Position numbers and translations under genes: made by a program. Below, piece after piece: positions 35,313 through 41,868 of a stretch of 64,000 nucleotides of DNA. The stretch spans positions 992,001 to 1,056,000 of the forward strand of contig NZ_CP009552.1 of NCBI RefSeq assembly GCF_000789255.1. Reading direction: 5' to 3'. Numbering within the stretch: the stretch's first letter is position 1; every line of letters starts with the position of its first letter. The stretch comes from Geoglobus acetivorans. Its GTDB lineage: Archaea; Halobacteriota; Archaeoglobi; Archaeoglobales; Archaeoglobaceae. Below the pieces are notes generated by a model. It worked only from the letters and a program-made list of their open reading frames with translations. It had not been told where the DNA came from and searched no databases.

Positions 35313-36860
35313 ATGGTTGAGGAGTTTGATTTTCTTTGGGAATACCTGGATTACTGGGCAGAAGTCGACAGGGATTACACGGCCATAAAATTCGGAGACA
35401 GAATGATCAGCTATGGAGAGCTGAAAGATTCCGTTGACGCTCTGGCATCAGCTTTTCTATCTCTCGGTGTTGAAAAAGGTGACCGGATTGCAACAATCCT
35501 TCCAATGAGTCCGGAGTACGTTTATACCTTTCTCGCATGCACGAAAATAGGGGCGATATGCGTTCCCATGGATGTAAGATACAGAATAGCCGAGCTGAGG
35601 CGATTTCTCGGCCATGCGGAGCCAAAAGTGGTGGTATCGATCAACACTTTCCAGGACAATAACGTGAAGGCGACTCTTGAAGAGATCAAAAACGAAATTG
35701 GAAATCCTGAGATGTTTTTCCTCAATTCAGAACGATCTTTCTACGAGCTGCTGAAAGAAAAGCCCTTAGAAAATCCGGTGGAACAGTCTCCAGATGACGA
35801 TATTCTGATAATTTTCACGGGGGGCACAACAGGTGTCCCAAAAGCCACGCTGCTGTCCCACAGAAACGTCATTTCAATGGCAGCTGGCGAGCTGAGGAGC
35901 ATACTCGGATATCTGGAGAGGGAGGAAAGGCTGAATTCACTCATTCACCTCCCGCCAAGCCACGTTGGGGGAACCACTGAGCTTCTCGCCGTTGGAATCA
36001 TCAACGGATCAAAAATGATTCTGATTGACCACTGGAGACCGGACGCTGTCATCAAAGAGCTTTCAGATGAAAGGATACCGTTTTTCGGTGCGGTTCCGAC
36101 GATGTTCGCACTGGTGTTTTCCTTCGCAGCCCAGAACAAAATACCCCTGCCTCCGGTTGAGATGCTCGTAACTGCCGGTGAGAAGCTGAACCCAGAGATG
36201 CTCAGGAGAATGATGGGCTGGTGCAGCAAAATAGGTATAGGATATGGCTCGACAGAGACGTCAGGGTTCGCGACGTTTTCCCGGCCTGAAGATGACCCTG
36301 ACAAATTCACAGAGGGGTACGTCGGCGTGCCTTTTGAGGGCGTCGAGGTGAGGATTGTGAACGACAGCGGAGAAGAGCTGAAGGATGGCGAGATCGGAGA
36401 AATCCTTGTTAAAGGACCAATGGTGAGCAAGGGCTACTTCAACCAGCCGGAAGAAACTGAAAAGGGTTTCAAAGACGGATACTGGATAAGCGGAGACCTC
36501 GGATACATGAAAGGCGGAGAACTGTATATTGTTGGCAGAAAAAAGGAGGTCATAAGGGTGGGGAGCTACACGGTACTGCCGTCCGAAGTTGAGGAGGTCG
36601 CAATGAAAAATCCGAAAGTGGCCATTGCTGCAGCATTTGGGGCTCCACACGAAATTTACGGAGAGGTTGTATGGCTTGCAGTCGTTCCAAAGCCGGGTGC
36701 TGAGATAGATGCAGAGAAAATTCTTGCAGCGTGTAAAGAAGAGCTTGCTGACTTTAAAGTTCCGAGAAAAGTACTGGTAAGGGATTCGATACCCCTCACG
36801 CGCCTCGGCAAGGCAGACAGAATAAAATTGAAGGAGATTATTCTGCAGGAGATTTCCTGA
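35313..36860 (+). CDS. Acyl-CoA ligase (AMP-forming), ANL superfamily
   Basis: 515 residues. It activates a carboxylic acid to acyl-AMP and then acyl-CoA. Adenylation motifs are FTGGTTGVPKATLLSH (about residues 168-183, P-loop), YGSTETSG (about 310), SGDLGY (about 390) and GRKKEVIRVG (about 410). The C-terminal catalytic Lys is in LTRLGKADRIKLKE. This is the fatty-acid/aromatic-acid branch. Archaeoglobales have many such enzymes for beta-oxidation. It converges, with a 23-base overlap, on a MaoC-type gene. Confidence 0.94.
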   Translation: MVEEFDFLWEYLDYWAEVDRDYTAIKFGDRMISYGELKDSVDALASAFLSLGVEKGDRIATILPMSPEYVYTFLACTKIGAICVPMDVRYRIAELRRFLGHAEPKVVVSINTFQDNNVKATLEEIKNEIGNPEMFFLNSERSFYELLKEKPLENPVEQSPDDDILIIFTGGTTGVPKATLLSHRNVISMAAGELRSILGYLEREERLNSLIHLPPSHVGGTTELLAVGIINGSKMILIDHWRPDAVIKELSDERIPFFGAVPTMFALVFSFAAQNKIPLPPVEMLVTAGEKLNPEMLRRMMGWCSKIGIGYGSTETSGFATFSRPEDDPDKFTEGYVGVPFEGVEVRIVNDSGEELKDGEIGEILVKGPMVSKGYFNQPEETEKGFKDGYWISGDLGYMKGGELYIVGRKKEVIRVGSYTVLPSEVEEVAMKNPKVAIAAAFGAPHEIYGEVVWLAVVPKPGAEIDAEKILAACKEELADFKVPRKVLVRDSIPLTRLGKADRIKLKEIILQEIS

Positions 36861-37302
36861 CGAGCGCAGAATATCTGGCGACCAGCACCACCTCATTTTT
36901 TTGGTTCACCACCTCAAGCCTGTAGGTTACAATCCCTGATTTCTCTCCGGCATCTCTCTTCTCAACCACCTCTGCCCTTGCTCTTATCGTATCTCCGATG
37001 AAAACCGGTTCGAGAAATCTGACGTCCTCTATCCCGTAAAAAGCCACAACGGAGCTTACATCATACCTGGACAGAAGCACCTGATCAACCATCCCGAGCG
37101 CAACTGAGAGAACAAGCATCCCCTGAGCAATTCTCTCTCCAAAAACCGTGTTCTTGGAGAACTCCACATCCGTGTGGAGTGGAAAGAAGTCGCCGGTGAG
37201 ATATGCAAACATCCAGATGTCAGACTCGACAATCGTTCTCGGAATCGACTCCACTGCATCTCCAACACTGATTGCTTCAAAATACATGGGCTCCCGATTC
37301 AT
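36838..37302 (-). CDS. MaoC-like hotdog-fold (R)-specific enoyl-CoA hydratase family protein
   Basis: About 154 residues. The hydratase motif is YLTGDFFPLHTDVEFSK (Asp and His catalytic positions), then FGERIAQGMLVLSVALGM; this is the MaoC signature. ATGs at 37317, 37302 and 37287 are all possible. A TATA-like TTTAAATA near 37327-37334 suits a leaderless start at 37302. It may act with the convergent acyl-CoA ligase in acyl-CoA metabolism. Confidence 0.87.
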   Translation of the reverse strand: MNREPMYFEAISVGDAVESIPRTIVESDIWMFAYLTGDFFPLHTDVEFSKNTVFGERIAQGMLVLSVALGMVDQVLLSRYDVSSVVAFYGIEDVRFLEPVFIGDTIRARAEVVEKRDAGEKSGIVTYRLEVVNQKNEVVLVARYSALVRKSPAE

Positions 37303-37447
37303 CGATTTTACTGTCATTTCCAAAATATTTAAACATTGGTAACCGTGTAAAGCAGTGAGCCGAGAGTATTGATGAACTGAGTGCACTGAATCCTTCCCGG
37401 CCATGCTGGCAGTAATGACTATAAAGAACTCCGGAGTAGTTCAGTTA

Positions 37448-38596
37448 ATGGGATTCGGATTTTTTAAAAGAAAAAAGGTGGAGCATCCAACACTGGAGGA
37501 AGCTGAGGTTAGAGTTCTGAACATGATAAGCTCTGCCGAAAGAGGTATTGAAACATTCATCTCAGAAAAAGAGGCGGAAATACGTGCAGAAATTGACAAC
37601 CTGGTCTCGGCTCTCGAGATGTTTGACGTGGATGCGGTGCACCCGAGGCTGAGAAATCAGGCCCGCAACTTTGTTTCAGCCATGCTGACGCTGTGGAGAA
37701 CTGGGCCAGATGGTGGCACGGGTGATGTGTTCCTTGAAGCATCGAAAAAGCTCGAAAAAGTGGCGTCCATGAAGGCAGGGTATTTCAGAATGCTTTTTGC
37801 GGTAAATCCTCAGGAGATTGAACAAATTGACAGCCACCTCAGAGGCATAGCAGGCATCATCGCGGATGTTGAAGGAAAGAGGAAGGAGGCAGGAATTGTC
37901 GACCTTGAGGACGCACTCCGGCTGATCGAAAACACAAAAAGCCTCACTGAAGAAAGGAACAGGGCGAGTCGTGAGCTCTCTGAACTGCTGTCTGAAATTG
38001 AGCGTGTCAGGGCAGAAGTGGAATCTGAAGACGAAGAAGGAGCTGATGGACTCCTCGCAAACCTGAGGGCAGAAATAGAGGCGATAGGACATGAGATCAA
38101 TATTAGAGAGAACGAGGTGCACAGAAAAATTGCCCGCGTTAAAAAGCCAATCAGGCTTTACGCCCACGCGATAGGAGTTAAGGTCAACACAGACACCCGC
38201 AACCTTCTGCTCAACATGGATGATCTCAAGAGCCTCGCCTCTGGTGCACTTTCTGAGGTGAAAAAGGGAAACATAAAGCTGAAGGAGAAAAAGCTGGATA
38301 CCACACTCAGATACCTTGAAGAAATTTTGAATGGGAGTCTCGAGCTCGAGGTTGAAAAAGTCGATGAGCTTAAAAGAAGGCTTAAGGCTCTGGAATCTGA
38401 GGTCAGAAAACTGGAGTCGCAGTGTGAGAGACGCAATCCTGCCGAAAGACAGAGAGCACTTGAGAGAAGGATAACATCGCTCGAAGAAACGATAAGCCTG
38501 CTGGATGGTGAGGTTGCGAAGTCTGAAGAGAGTCTTGAGAGGGTACTATCGGTGCTGTGGGACTGTGAAGTAAGATTGCAGACCGGGAAGCTGTAG
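37448..38596 (+). CDS. Unknown coiled-coil protein
   Basis: About 382 residues, not recognised. It begins with a short hydrophobic-basic stretch GFGFFKRKKVEH that could bind membrane. A mixed helical region of about 150 residues follows, then long heptad-rich coiled coil (NTKSLTEERNRASRELSELL; LRAEIEAIGHEINIRENEVH; KVDELKRRLKALESEVRKL). A globular break near residues 235-275 contains IRLYAHAIGVKVN. The start at 37448 is preceded by CTATAAAG at leaderless spacing. It borders the accessory island, and no function can be proposed beyond structural or scaffold. Confidence 0.7.
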   Translation: MGFGFFKRKKVEHPTLEEAEVRVLNMISSAERGIETFISEKEAEIRAEIDNLVSALEMFDVDAVHPRLRNQARNFVSAMLTLWRTGPDGGTGDVFLEASKKLEKVASMKAGYFRMLFAVNPQEIEQIDSHLRGIAGIIADVEGKRKEAGIVDLEDALRLIENTKSLTEERNRASRELSELLSEIERVRAEVESEDEEGADGLLANLRAEIEAIGHEINIRENEVHRKIARVKKPIRLYAHAIGVKVNTDTRNLLLNMDDLKSLASGALSEVKKGNIKLKEKKLDTTLRYLEEILNGSLELEVEKVDELKRRLKALESEVRKLESQCERRNPAERQRALERRITSLEETISLLDGEVAKSEESLERVLSVLWDCEVRLQTGKL

Positions 38597-38600
38597 AGCA

Positions 38601-38822
38601 TTCTGTGGGCAGAAGCTGATTTGGAGGTGCGAACGTGACTCTCAGACATTCATCAGTCCCCATACCACAACCTCTCGAAACAGCCATCCACTCCAGAACC
38701 CCGGTTCTGGTGGATGTCTGTGGAAGAAACTGTCTTTTTGAGAAGTGAAGAAGACTGGTGTAAAGCTTTCCCCAGGAATGGAGATTGAATACGTGGTTGT
38801 TGATTTTAGTAAAAAGCTCGTC
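38601..38822. other. Gene-free scar with hairpins and protein-like fragments
   Basis: About 220 bases between the coiled-coil gene and vapC. It has a small hairpin TTCTG-N4-CAGAA (38601-38614) and a strong one at 38685-38716. From GTG 38745, a plus-strand reading frame gives GVKLSPGMEIEYVVV then DVNYYRKLLEK, which looks like a real protein tail (weakly like the end of family B DNA polymerases). It then runs into the antisense of vapC. This is probably a deletion or insertion remnant. Confidence 0.45.
38685..38716. repeat. Imperfect inverted repeat (hairpin)
   Basis: CATCCAC-T-CCAGAACC followed by CC and GGTTCTGG-TGGATG. The two arms pair over about 14 bases with a two-base bulge. It is GC-rich, unlike a T-run terminator, and could be the end of a lost insertion element or a structured transcript end. 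Confidence 0.5.
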
Positions 38823-39293
38823 TCAGTCAGAAATTCTGAGAGCATTGATGTGAATTACTACAGAAAACTGCTTGAGAAGGATACAGGGAGGTTGATCCCC
38901 ATCCAGCGTAACCAAAGCATCAACTCCGTGCTTTATGCAGGTCGCGAGTATAATTGCATCGTTTGGGAGAAGGCCATAATCTTTCATCAGGTCATAGGAC
39001 TTTTCCACCACTTCTTCATCCACCTGAAGGATGCTGAACTGGTTTATGAACTCGAGTGGATCCTTCTCATCAATGTACTCCGAAATCACTCCCTTTCCCT
39101 TCATCGTCAATGGAGATTTTCCCGATTTAAGAGACAGATAGTGAAATACGAACTCGCTGAAAACGATGTCATTTATGTACGTATCGACATCAACATTCTT
39201 GAGCTTTTTGAGAATCGCTCCAGCTTCAGAATTACCCTTTACAAACTCGACGAGAACTGACGAGTCTACGAAAACCCTTACTGGAGATACCAC
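38823..39293 (-). CDS. VapC-type PIN-domain toxin with unusual C-terminal tail
   Basis: 156 residues. PIN acidic residues are FVDSSVLVEF (Asp near residue 9), DIVFSEFVFHY (Glu) and PNDAIILATCIKHGVDALVTLDGD (Asp). It would cleave RNA, typically tRNA or rRNA. Family members end soon after the LDGD-type motif. Here a further 24 residues (ILLKQFSVVIHINALRISD and before) read through sequence whose other strand looks like a different protein, so the tail seems to have been replaced. The GTG start at 39293 overlaps the antitoxin by 16 bases. Confidence 0.85.
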   Translation of the reverse strand: MVSPVRVFVDSSVLVEFVKGNSEAGAILKKLKNVDVDTYINDIVFSEFVFHYLSLKSGKSPLTMKGKGVISEYIDEKDPLEFINQFSILQVDEEVVEKSYDLMKDYGLLPNDAIILATCIKHGVDALVTLDGDQPPCILLKQFSVVIHINALRISD

Positions 39294-39457
39294 TCCTCTT
39301 CCCTCACTTCACCCTGATACCTTCCAAAATACCTGTCGAGAACGTCATCTCTGAGTTTTTTCTGCCGGAGAACACTCTTCACGGCATCCTCAACAGCTTT
39401 CCTAACTTTCTCTTCCATTCCGTCGGGGACCTTCAGCCTGATGGTTATTTCGGCCAT
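39278..39457 (-). CDS. VapB-like antitoxin
   Basis: 59 residues, too short for many gene callers. It begins MAEITIRLKVPDGMEEKVRK and ends GEVREEEWYLQ. An N-terminal beta strand and following helix fit a ribbon-helix-helix-like dimer, and the acidic C-terminus fits a toxin-binding tail. It is immediately upstream of vapC and overlaps it, the usual antitoxin-first order. It probably represses its own promoter. Confidence 0.8.
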   Translation of the reverse strand: MAEITIRLKVPDGMEEKVRKAVEDAVKSVLRQKKLRDDVLDRYFGRYQGEVREEEWYLQ

Positions 39458-39506
39458 AACTGATTACAGTTCAGTCATGGAAGTATTTAAGGGTGTTGAT
39501 GTTTGT

Positions 39507-39660
39507 CTAACCCTCCATCAGAGCTTTCAGCATCAGCTCTCTATCGCATCTCCTGAGAATGTACCTGGTCCTCCCCCTGCCCTTCTTTCCTGTCTGTCTC
39601 AAATATTCGCGCAGATTGGCTCATCCATTCTCGCTCTGGATATTCCCGTCTTTGGAGGCA
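39507..39660 (-). pseudogene. Possible frameshifted small gene remnant
   Basis: On the minus strand a frame ending at 39507 reads LREYLRQTGKKGRGRTRYIL and RRCDRELMLKALMEG, a plausible basic protein end, but it is closed upstream by a stop. Shifting one frame continues it as MEYSLDCLQRREYPEREWMS. Together they would make about 57 residues with one frameshift near 39611. I do not recognise the family. It lies in the roughly 300-base gap between vapB and the next small gene. Confidence 0.35.
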
Positions 39661-39756
39661 GTCCAGACTGTACTCCATTGCGAAAGTAAAACAGATCCTT
39701 AATTTGATTTATTTACCACACAAAACAGACAAATTTTCCAGTTAAACGGACTTAAT

Positions 39757-39948
39757 TCATTTTTCATTCTCAATTCTCTTCAAATCCCTTTCTATCAACC
39801 TGATCCAGAGGTCTATTTTGCTCATGCACTCCCTAAAAGGTAATTTATCTCTCTCATCAAGGATTATTTCTCTCGATACTGCATCTTCAGGTAATGTCTT
39901 GACGAACTTTTTCAGCTCGTGCAGTTTTACATAACCGCATTCTCGCAT
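39757..39948 (-). CDS. Small unknown protein, 63 residues
   Basis: MRECGYVKLHELKKFVKTLP and a helical charged C-terminus (LWIRLIERDLKRIENEK). Not recognised. A TATA box ATATTTATAAGC (39971-39982) lies about 28 bases upstream of the ATG, which supports expression. It could be an orphan antitoxin or regulator given the surroundings, but no DNA-binding motif is clear. Confidence 0.6.
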   Translation of the reverse strand: MRECGYVKLHELKKFVKTLPEDAVSREIILDERDKLPFRECMSKIDLWIRLIERDLKRIENEK

Positions 39949-39970
39949 ATCTTAATCTTATCTCTCGGCT

Positions 39971-39982
39971 TATAAATATTTT
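39971..39982 (-). promoter_or_regulatory. TATA box of the small gene at 39757-39948
   Basis: ATATTTATAAGC on the minus strand, at leaderless spacing from the ATG at 39948. Confidence 0.5.
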
Positions 39983-40041
39983 CGGTGATATATATTTTGC
40001 ACGAAATTAAATAATCTCATGATTTATCATAACAGATCCCC

Positions 40042-40119
40042 ATGGCCCTTTGGAGGATGGAGAAGCTGGCGGGAAAAATTAAAGAAGTTCTGGATTCATT
40101 AGGTTATAGGCCGGGATGA
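40042..40119 (+). CDS. Very short ORF coupled to the MNT gene
   Basis: 25 codons beginning MALWRMEKLAGKIKEVLDSL; its stop overlaps the ATG of the nucleotidyltransferase gene as ATGA. It may be a leader peptide, a remnant of an upstream domain, or chance. Only the overlap supports it. Confidence 0.3.
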   Translation: MALWRMEKLAGKIKEVLDSLGYRPG

Positions 40120-40412
40120 TTATGAAGCTCGATGATGTTGTTCAAAAAATCAGAGATAACGAAGGCATACTGAAAAAGAGGTTCAAAATCAAGAGTATTG
40201 GCCTTTTTGGCTCTCTCGCAAGAGAGGAGGAAGTAATCCACGACGTAGATATAATTGTGGAGTTCAGCGAGCCAGTTGGGTGGGAAATTGTGGATCTGAA
40301 GGAGTTCCTTGAAGATCTGCTTGGGATGAGAGTTGACATCCTCACAAAGAAAGCAGCCATGAGCAAACCTCTGCTCTGGAAGTCAATTGAAAGGGAGATT
40401 GTGTATGTCTAA
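40116..40412 (+). CDS. MNT-type nucleotidyltransferase (MntA-like antitoxin)
   Basis: 98 residues. The minimal nucleotidyltransferase motif is IGLFGSLAREEEVIHDVDIIVEF in two parts: GSxAR near residue 32 and DVDIIVEF with the two catalytic Asp near residue 44. A third acidic position is MRVDILTKK. Proteins of this size form MNT-HEPN toxin-antitoxin modules in which MNT AMPylates the HEPN RNase. Here the HEPN partner directly downstream is truncated, so the MNT may be an orphan. The ATG at 40122 is an alternative start. Confidence 0.9.
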   Translation: MIMKLDDVVQKIRDNEGILKKRFKIKSIGLFGSLAREEEVIHDVDIIVEFSEPVGWEIVDLKEFLEDLLGMRVDILTKKAAMSKPLLWKSIEREIVYV

Positions 40413-40521
40413 GAGGAGCCCTGAGCTTTTCGTTCGGGATATGCCTGAAGAAATGGAGGAATAGTACGTGGGTTTGATTACACAGTTTGTGTTTGGCAGG
40501 CTGAGAATTGCTGAAATGTGA
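40405..40521 (+). pseudogene. Truncated HEPN-domain toxin gene
   Basis: The frame overlapping the MNT stop reads MSKRSPELFVRDMPEEMEE and then a TAG at 40462. The opening matches the typical HEPN start (MSKRSPELFVRDILEAIE-like). Past the stop the same frame gives YVGLITQFVFGRLRIAEM then another stop. The Rx4-6H active site of HEPN RNases is absent. This is the decayed partner of the MNT gene. Confidence 0.6.
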
Positions 40522-40570
40522 TATCTCTCGCCTTTTCTGATCGCCATCAATTAAGGATGCAGGGGGCAAC

Positions 40571-40580
40571 AGTTTTATAA
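40571..40580 (+). promoter_or_regulatory. TATA box of hicB
   Basis: GTTTTATAAAG about 28 bases before the GTG at 40605. Confidence 0.5.
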
Positions 40581-40604
40581 AGCACCAAAACCAGAACATC
40601 TATC

Positions 40605-40832
40605 GTGACAACGCTGACAGCTCTCGTGTGGAAGGAAGGAGATCAGTACGTTTCAAAATGCCCCGAGCTTGAGGTTGCGAGCTGTGGTGATACAATAGAG
40701 GAGGCTCTTGAGAACCTCAAGGAGGCCGTGGAGCTTTACATCGAGAACGCAAAAGAGCTCGGCATACTTGATGATGAGCTTGAGGCTGTTTTCAGTAAAA
40801 AGTTTGTGACAACATTTGAGGTTACTATCTGA
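40605..40832 (+). CDS. hicB: HicB-family antitoxin
   Basis: 75 residues with a GTG start. The partial RNase-H-like fold of HicB is clear: TALVWKEGDQYVSKCPELEV, then ASCGDTIEEALENLKEAVEL. No C-terminal DNA-binding domain is present. It would bind and block HicA. Unusually it faces the hicA gene tail to tail, with an eight-base 3' overlap, instead of lying in one operon. Confidence 0.88.
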   Translation: MTTLTALVWKEGDQYVSKCPELEVASCGDTIEEALENLKEAVELYIENAKELGILDDELEAVFSKKFVTTFEVTI

Positions 40833-41064
40833 GAAGCTCCAGAAATTCCTCCTTGCTCAATCCTGCCTGTTTTAAAATTGACAGGAGCGTACCTTTTGGG
40901 ATGTTCTTTTTCCTCGGAATTATCACCAATCTTGCTTTTCCTTCATCATCCACTCTGTACATGGCAATGTGGCTACCCTTGCCTCTTTTTGGTGCATAAA
41001 TGAATCCGGCTTTTGATAGAGCCTTTATGACATCGCTGTAAGACACTGCTGGCAGTTTAGCCAT
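40825..41064 (-). CDS. hicA: HicA-family mRNA interferase toxin
   Basis: 79 residues in a double-stranded-RNA-binding-like fold. The active His is in KRGKGSHIAMYR (about residues 26-37) and the C-terminal IPRKKNIPKGTLLSILKQAG is characteristic. It is somewhat longer than minimal HicA (about 60). It is encoded on the opposite strand to hicB with overlapping 3' ends. Confidence 0.9.
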   Translation of the reverse strand: MAKLPAVSYSDVIKALSKAGFIYAPKRGKGSHIAMYRVDDEGKARLVIIPRKKNIPKGTLLSILKQAGLSKEEFLELLR

Positions 41065-41192
41065 GAAGTTTTAACCAAACAAGAAAATAAAACAGTTGTG
41101 GAGAATGCTGGAAAATGCATAGAAAGTTCGGTTTATCTCATTTATCGCTTTCTCCAAAATCCTCATATAATCTGTGAATCAAATTTACAAAC

Positions 41193-41357
41193 ATGGATGC
41201 CGAACTCCTCAGAAGAGTTGAAAGACTGGAGGAGAAACTTGACAGAATCCTTGAAATTCTTGAGGATGAATTAACTGAAGACGAAATCGAAGAACTCAAC
41301 AGAATGAGCGAGAGAATGAGGAAGGGTGAAAAAGTTCCTTTGGACGATCTTTTATGA
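41193..41357 (+). CDS. RelB-like antitoxin
   Basis: 54 residues, MDAELLRRVERLEEKLDRIL and then acidic helix EDELTEDEIEELNRM, ending KVPLDDLL. Small, charged and helical. It precedes a RelE-type toxin and overlaps it as ATGA. A TATA-like CATATAATC lies about 28 bases upstream. Assigned as antitoxin by size, order and overlap. Confidence 0.8.
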   Translation: MDAELLRRVERLEEKLDRILEILEDELTEDEIEELNRMSERMRKGEKVPLDDLL

Positions 41358-41605
41358 AGATTTACCTTGATAGAGATGCAGCAAAACAGGTAAAGAAACT
41401 TAAAGAGGATGAAAGATCAAGAATCTTAAGACGAATCAAAGCCCTTGAAGTTGATCCATTTCTCGGAAAGAAACTTAAGGGGCGAGAAAACACATACTCC
41501 CTGAGAGTTGGCAAATTCAGGGCTATATACGAAATCCATGCGGATCGGGATGAAATCTGGGTTTTAAAAATTGATTTAAGAAGTAGAGTTTACGACAGAA
41601 TTTGA
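41354..41605 (+). CDS. RelE/ParE-family toxin
   Basis: 83 residues. The RelE fold is shown by KIYLDRDAAKQVKKLKEDER, GKKLKGRENTYSLRVGKFRA and IYEIHADRDEIWVLKIDLRS. The conserved basic residues of ribosome-dependent mRNA interferases (K, R and R near residues 46, 52 and 55) are present, and the end is RVYDRI. Translationally coupled to the antitoxin. Confidence 0.92.
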   Translation: MKIYLDRDAAKQVKKLKEDERSRILRRIKALEVDPFLGKKLKGRENTYSLRVGKFRAIYEIHADRDEIWVLKIDLRSRVYDRI

Positions 41606-41717
41606 GTTTCTGACAATTTAGAATCCTGTTACTGCCAACATGTTTATGCTTTTTCAATCCGATTATTCTAAGTTGAAGAAAAAGAGTTTTTATAGTATCG
41701 AACAAAATTGTAAACGC

Positions 41718-41856
41718 ATGCAGGTTCAGGCTGGGCTGGGCGAGAACAGAGCTGACGGAAGAACGATTGATGTGATTGCAGAGTACATCGGACTGAAAAG
41801 AGAGGATGCGAAAGAGTTTTTTCGATTATGCGGAGTGGTATTTGTTTAATGGGTGA
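41718..41856 (+). CDS. Small gene of about 45 residues, possibly frameshifted at a T-run
   Basis: From ATG 41718, after a TATA box TTTTTATAG (41685-41692) at leaderless spacing, the frame reads MQVQAGLGENRADGRTIDVI then AEYIGLKREDAKEFFRLCG and stops at 41849. If the six-T run near 41818-41823 had one T fewer, the end would be KEFFDYAEWYLFNG with a stop at 41856, which looks more protein-like. This is either a real -1 difference, a sequencing artefact or decay. Family unknown. Confidence 0.4.
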
Positions 41857-41868
41857 AGGTGGTTTCAA

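Noticed and set aside
38635-38745. Short plus-strand frame (TLRHSSVPIPQPL to NCLFEK)
   Set aside because: 36 codons spanning the hairpin, no recognisable family; the hairpin is a simpler explanation of the sequence.
38745-39260. Plus-strand 171-residue ORF opposite vapC
   Set aside because: Only its first 45 or so residues look protein-like; the remainder is the antisense of vapC. Recorded as a fragment, not a gene.
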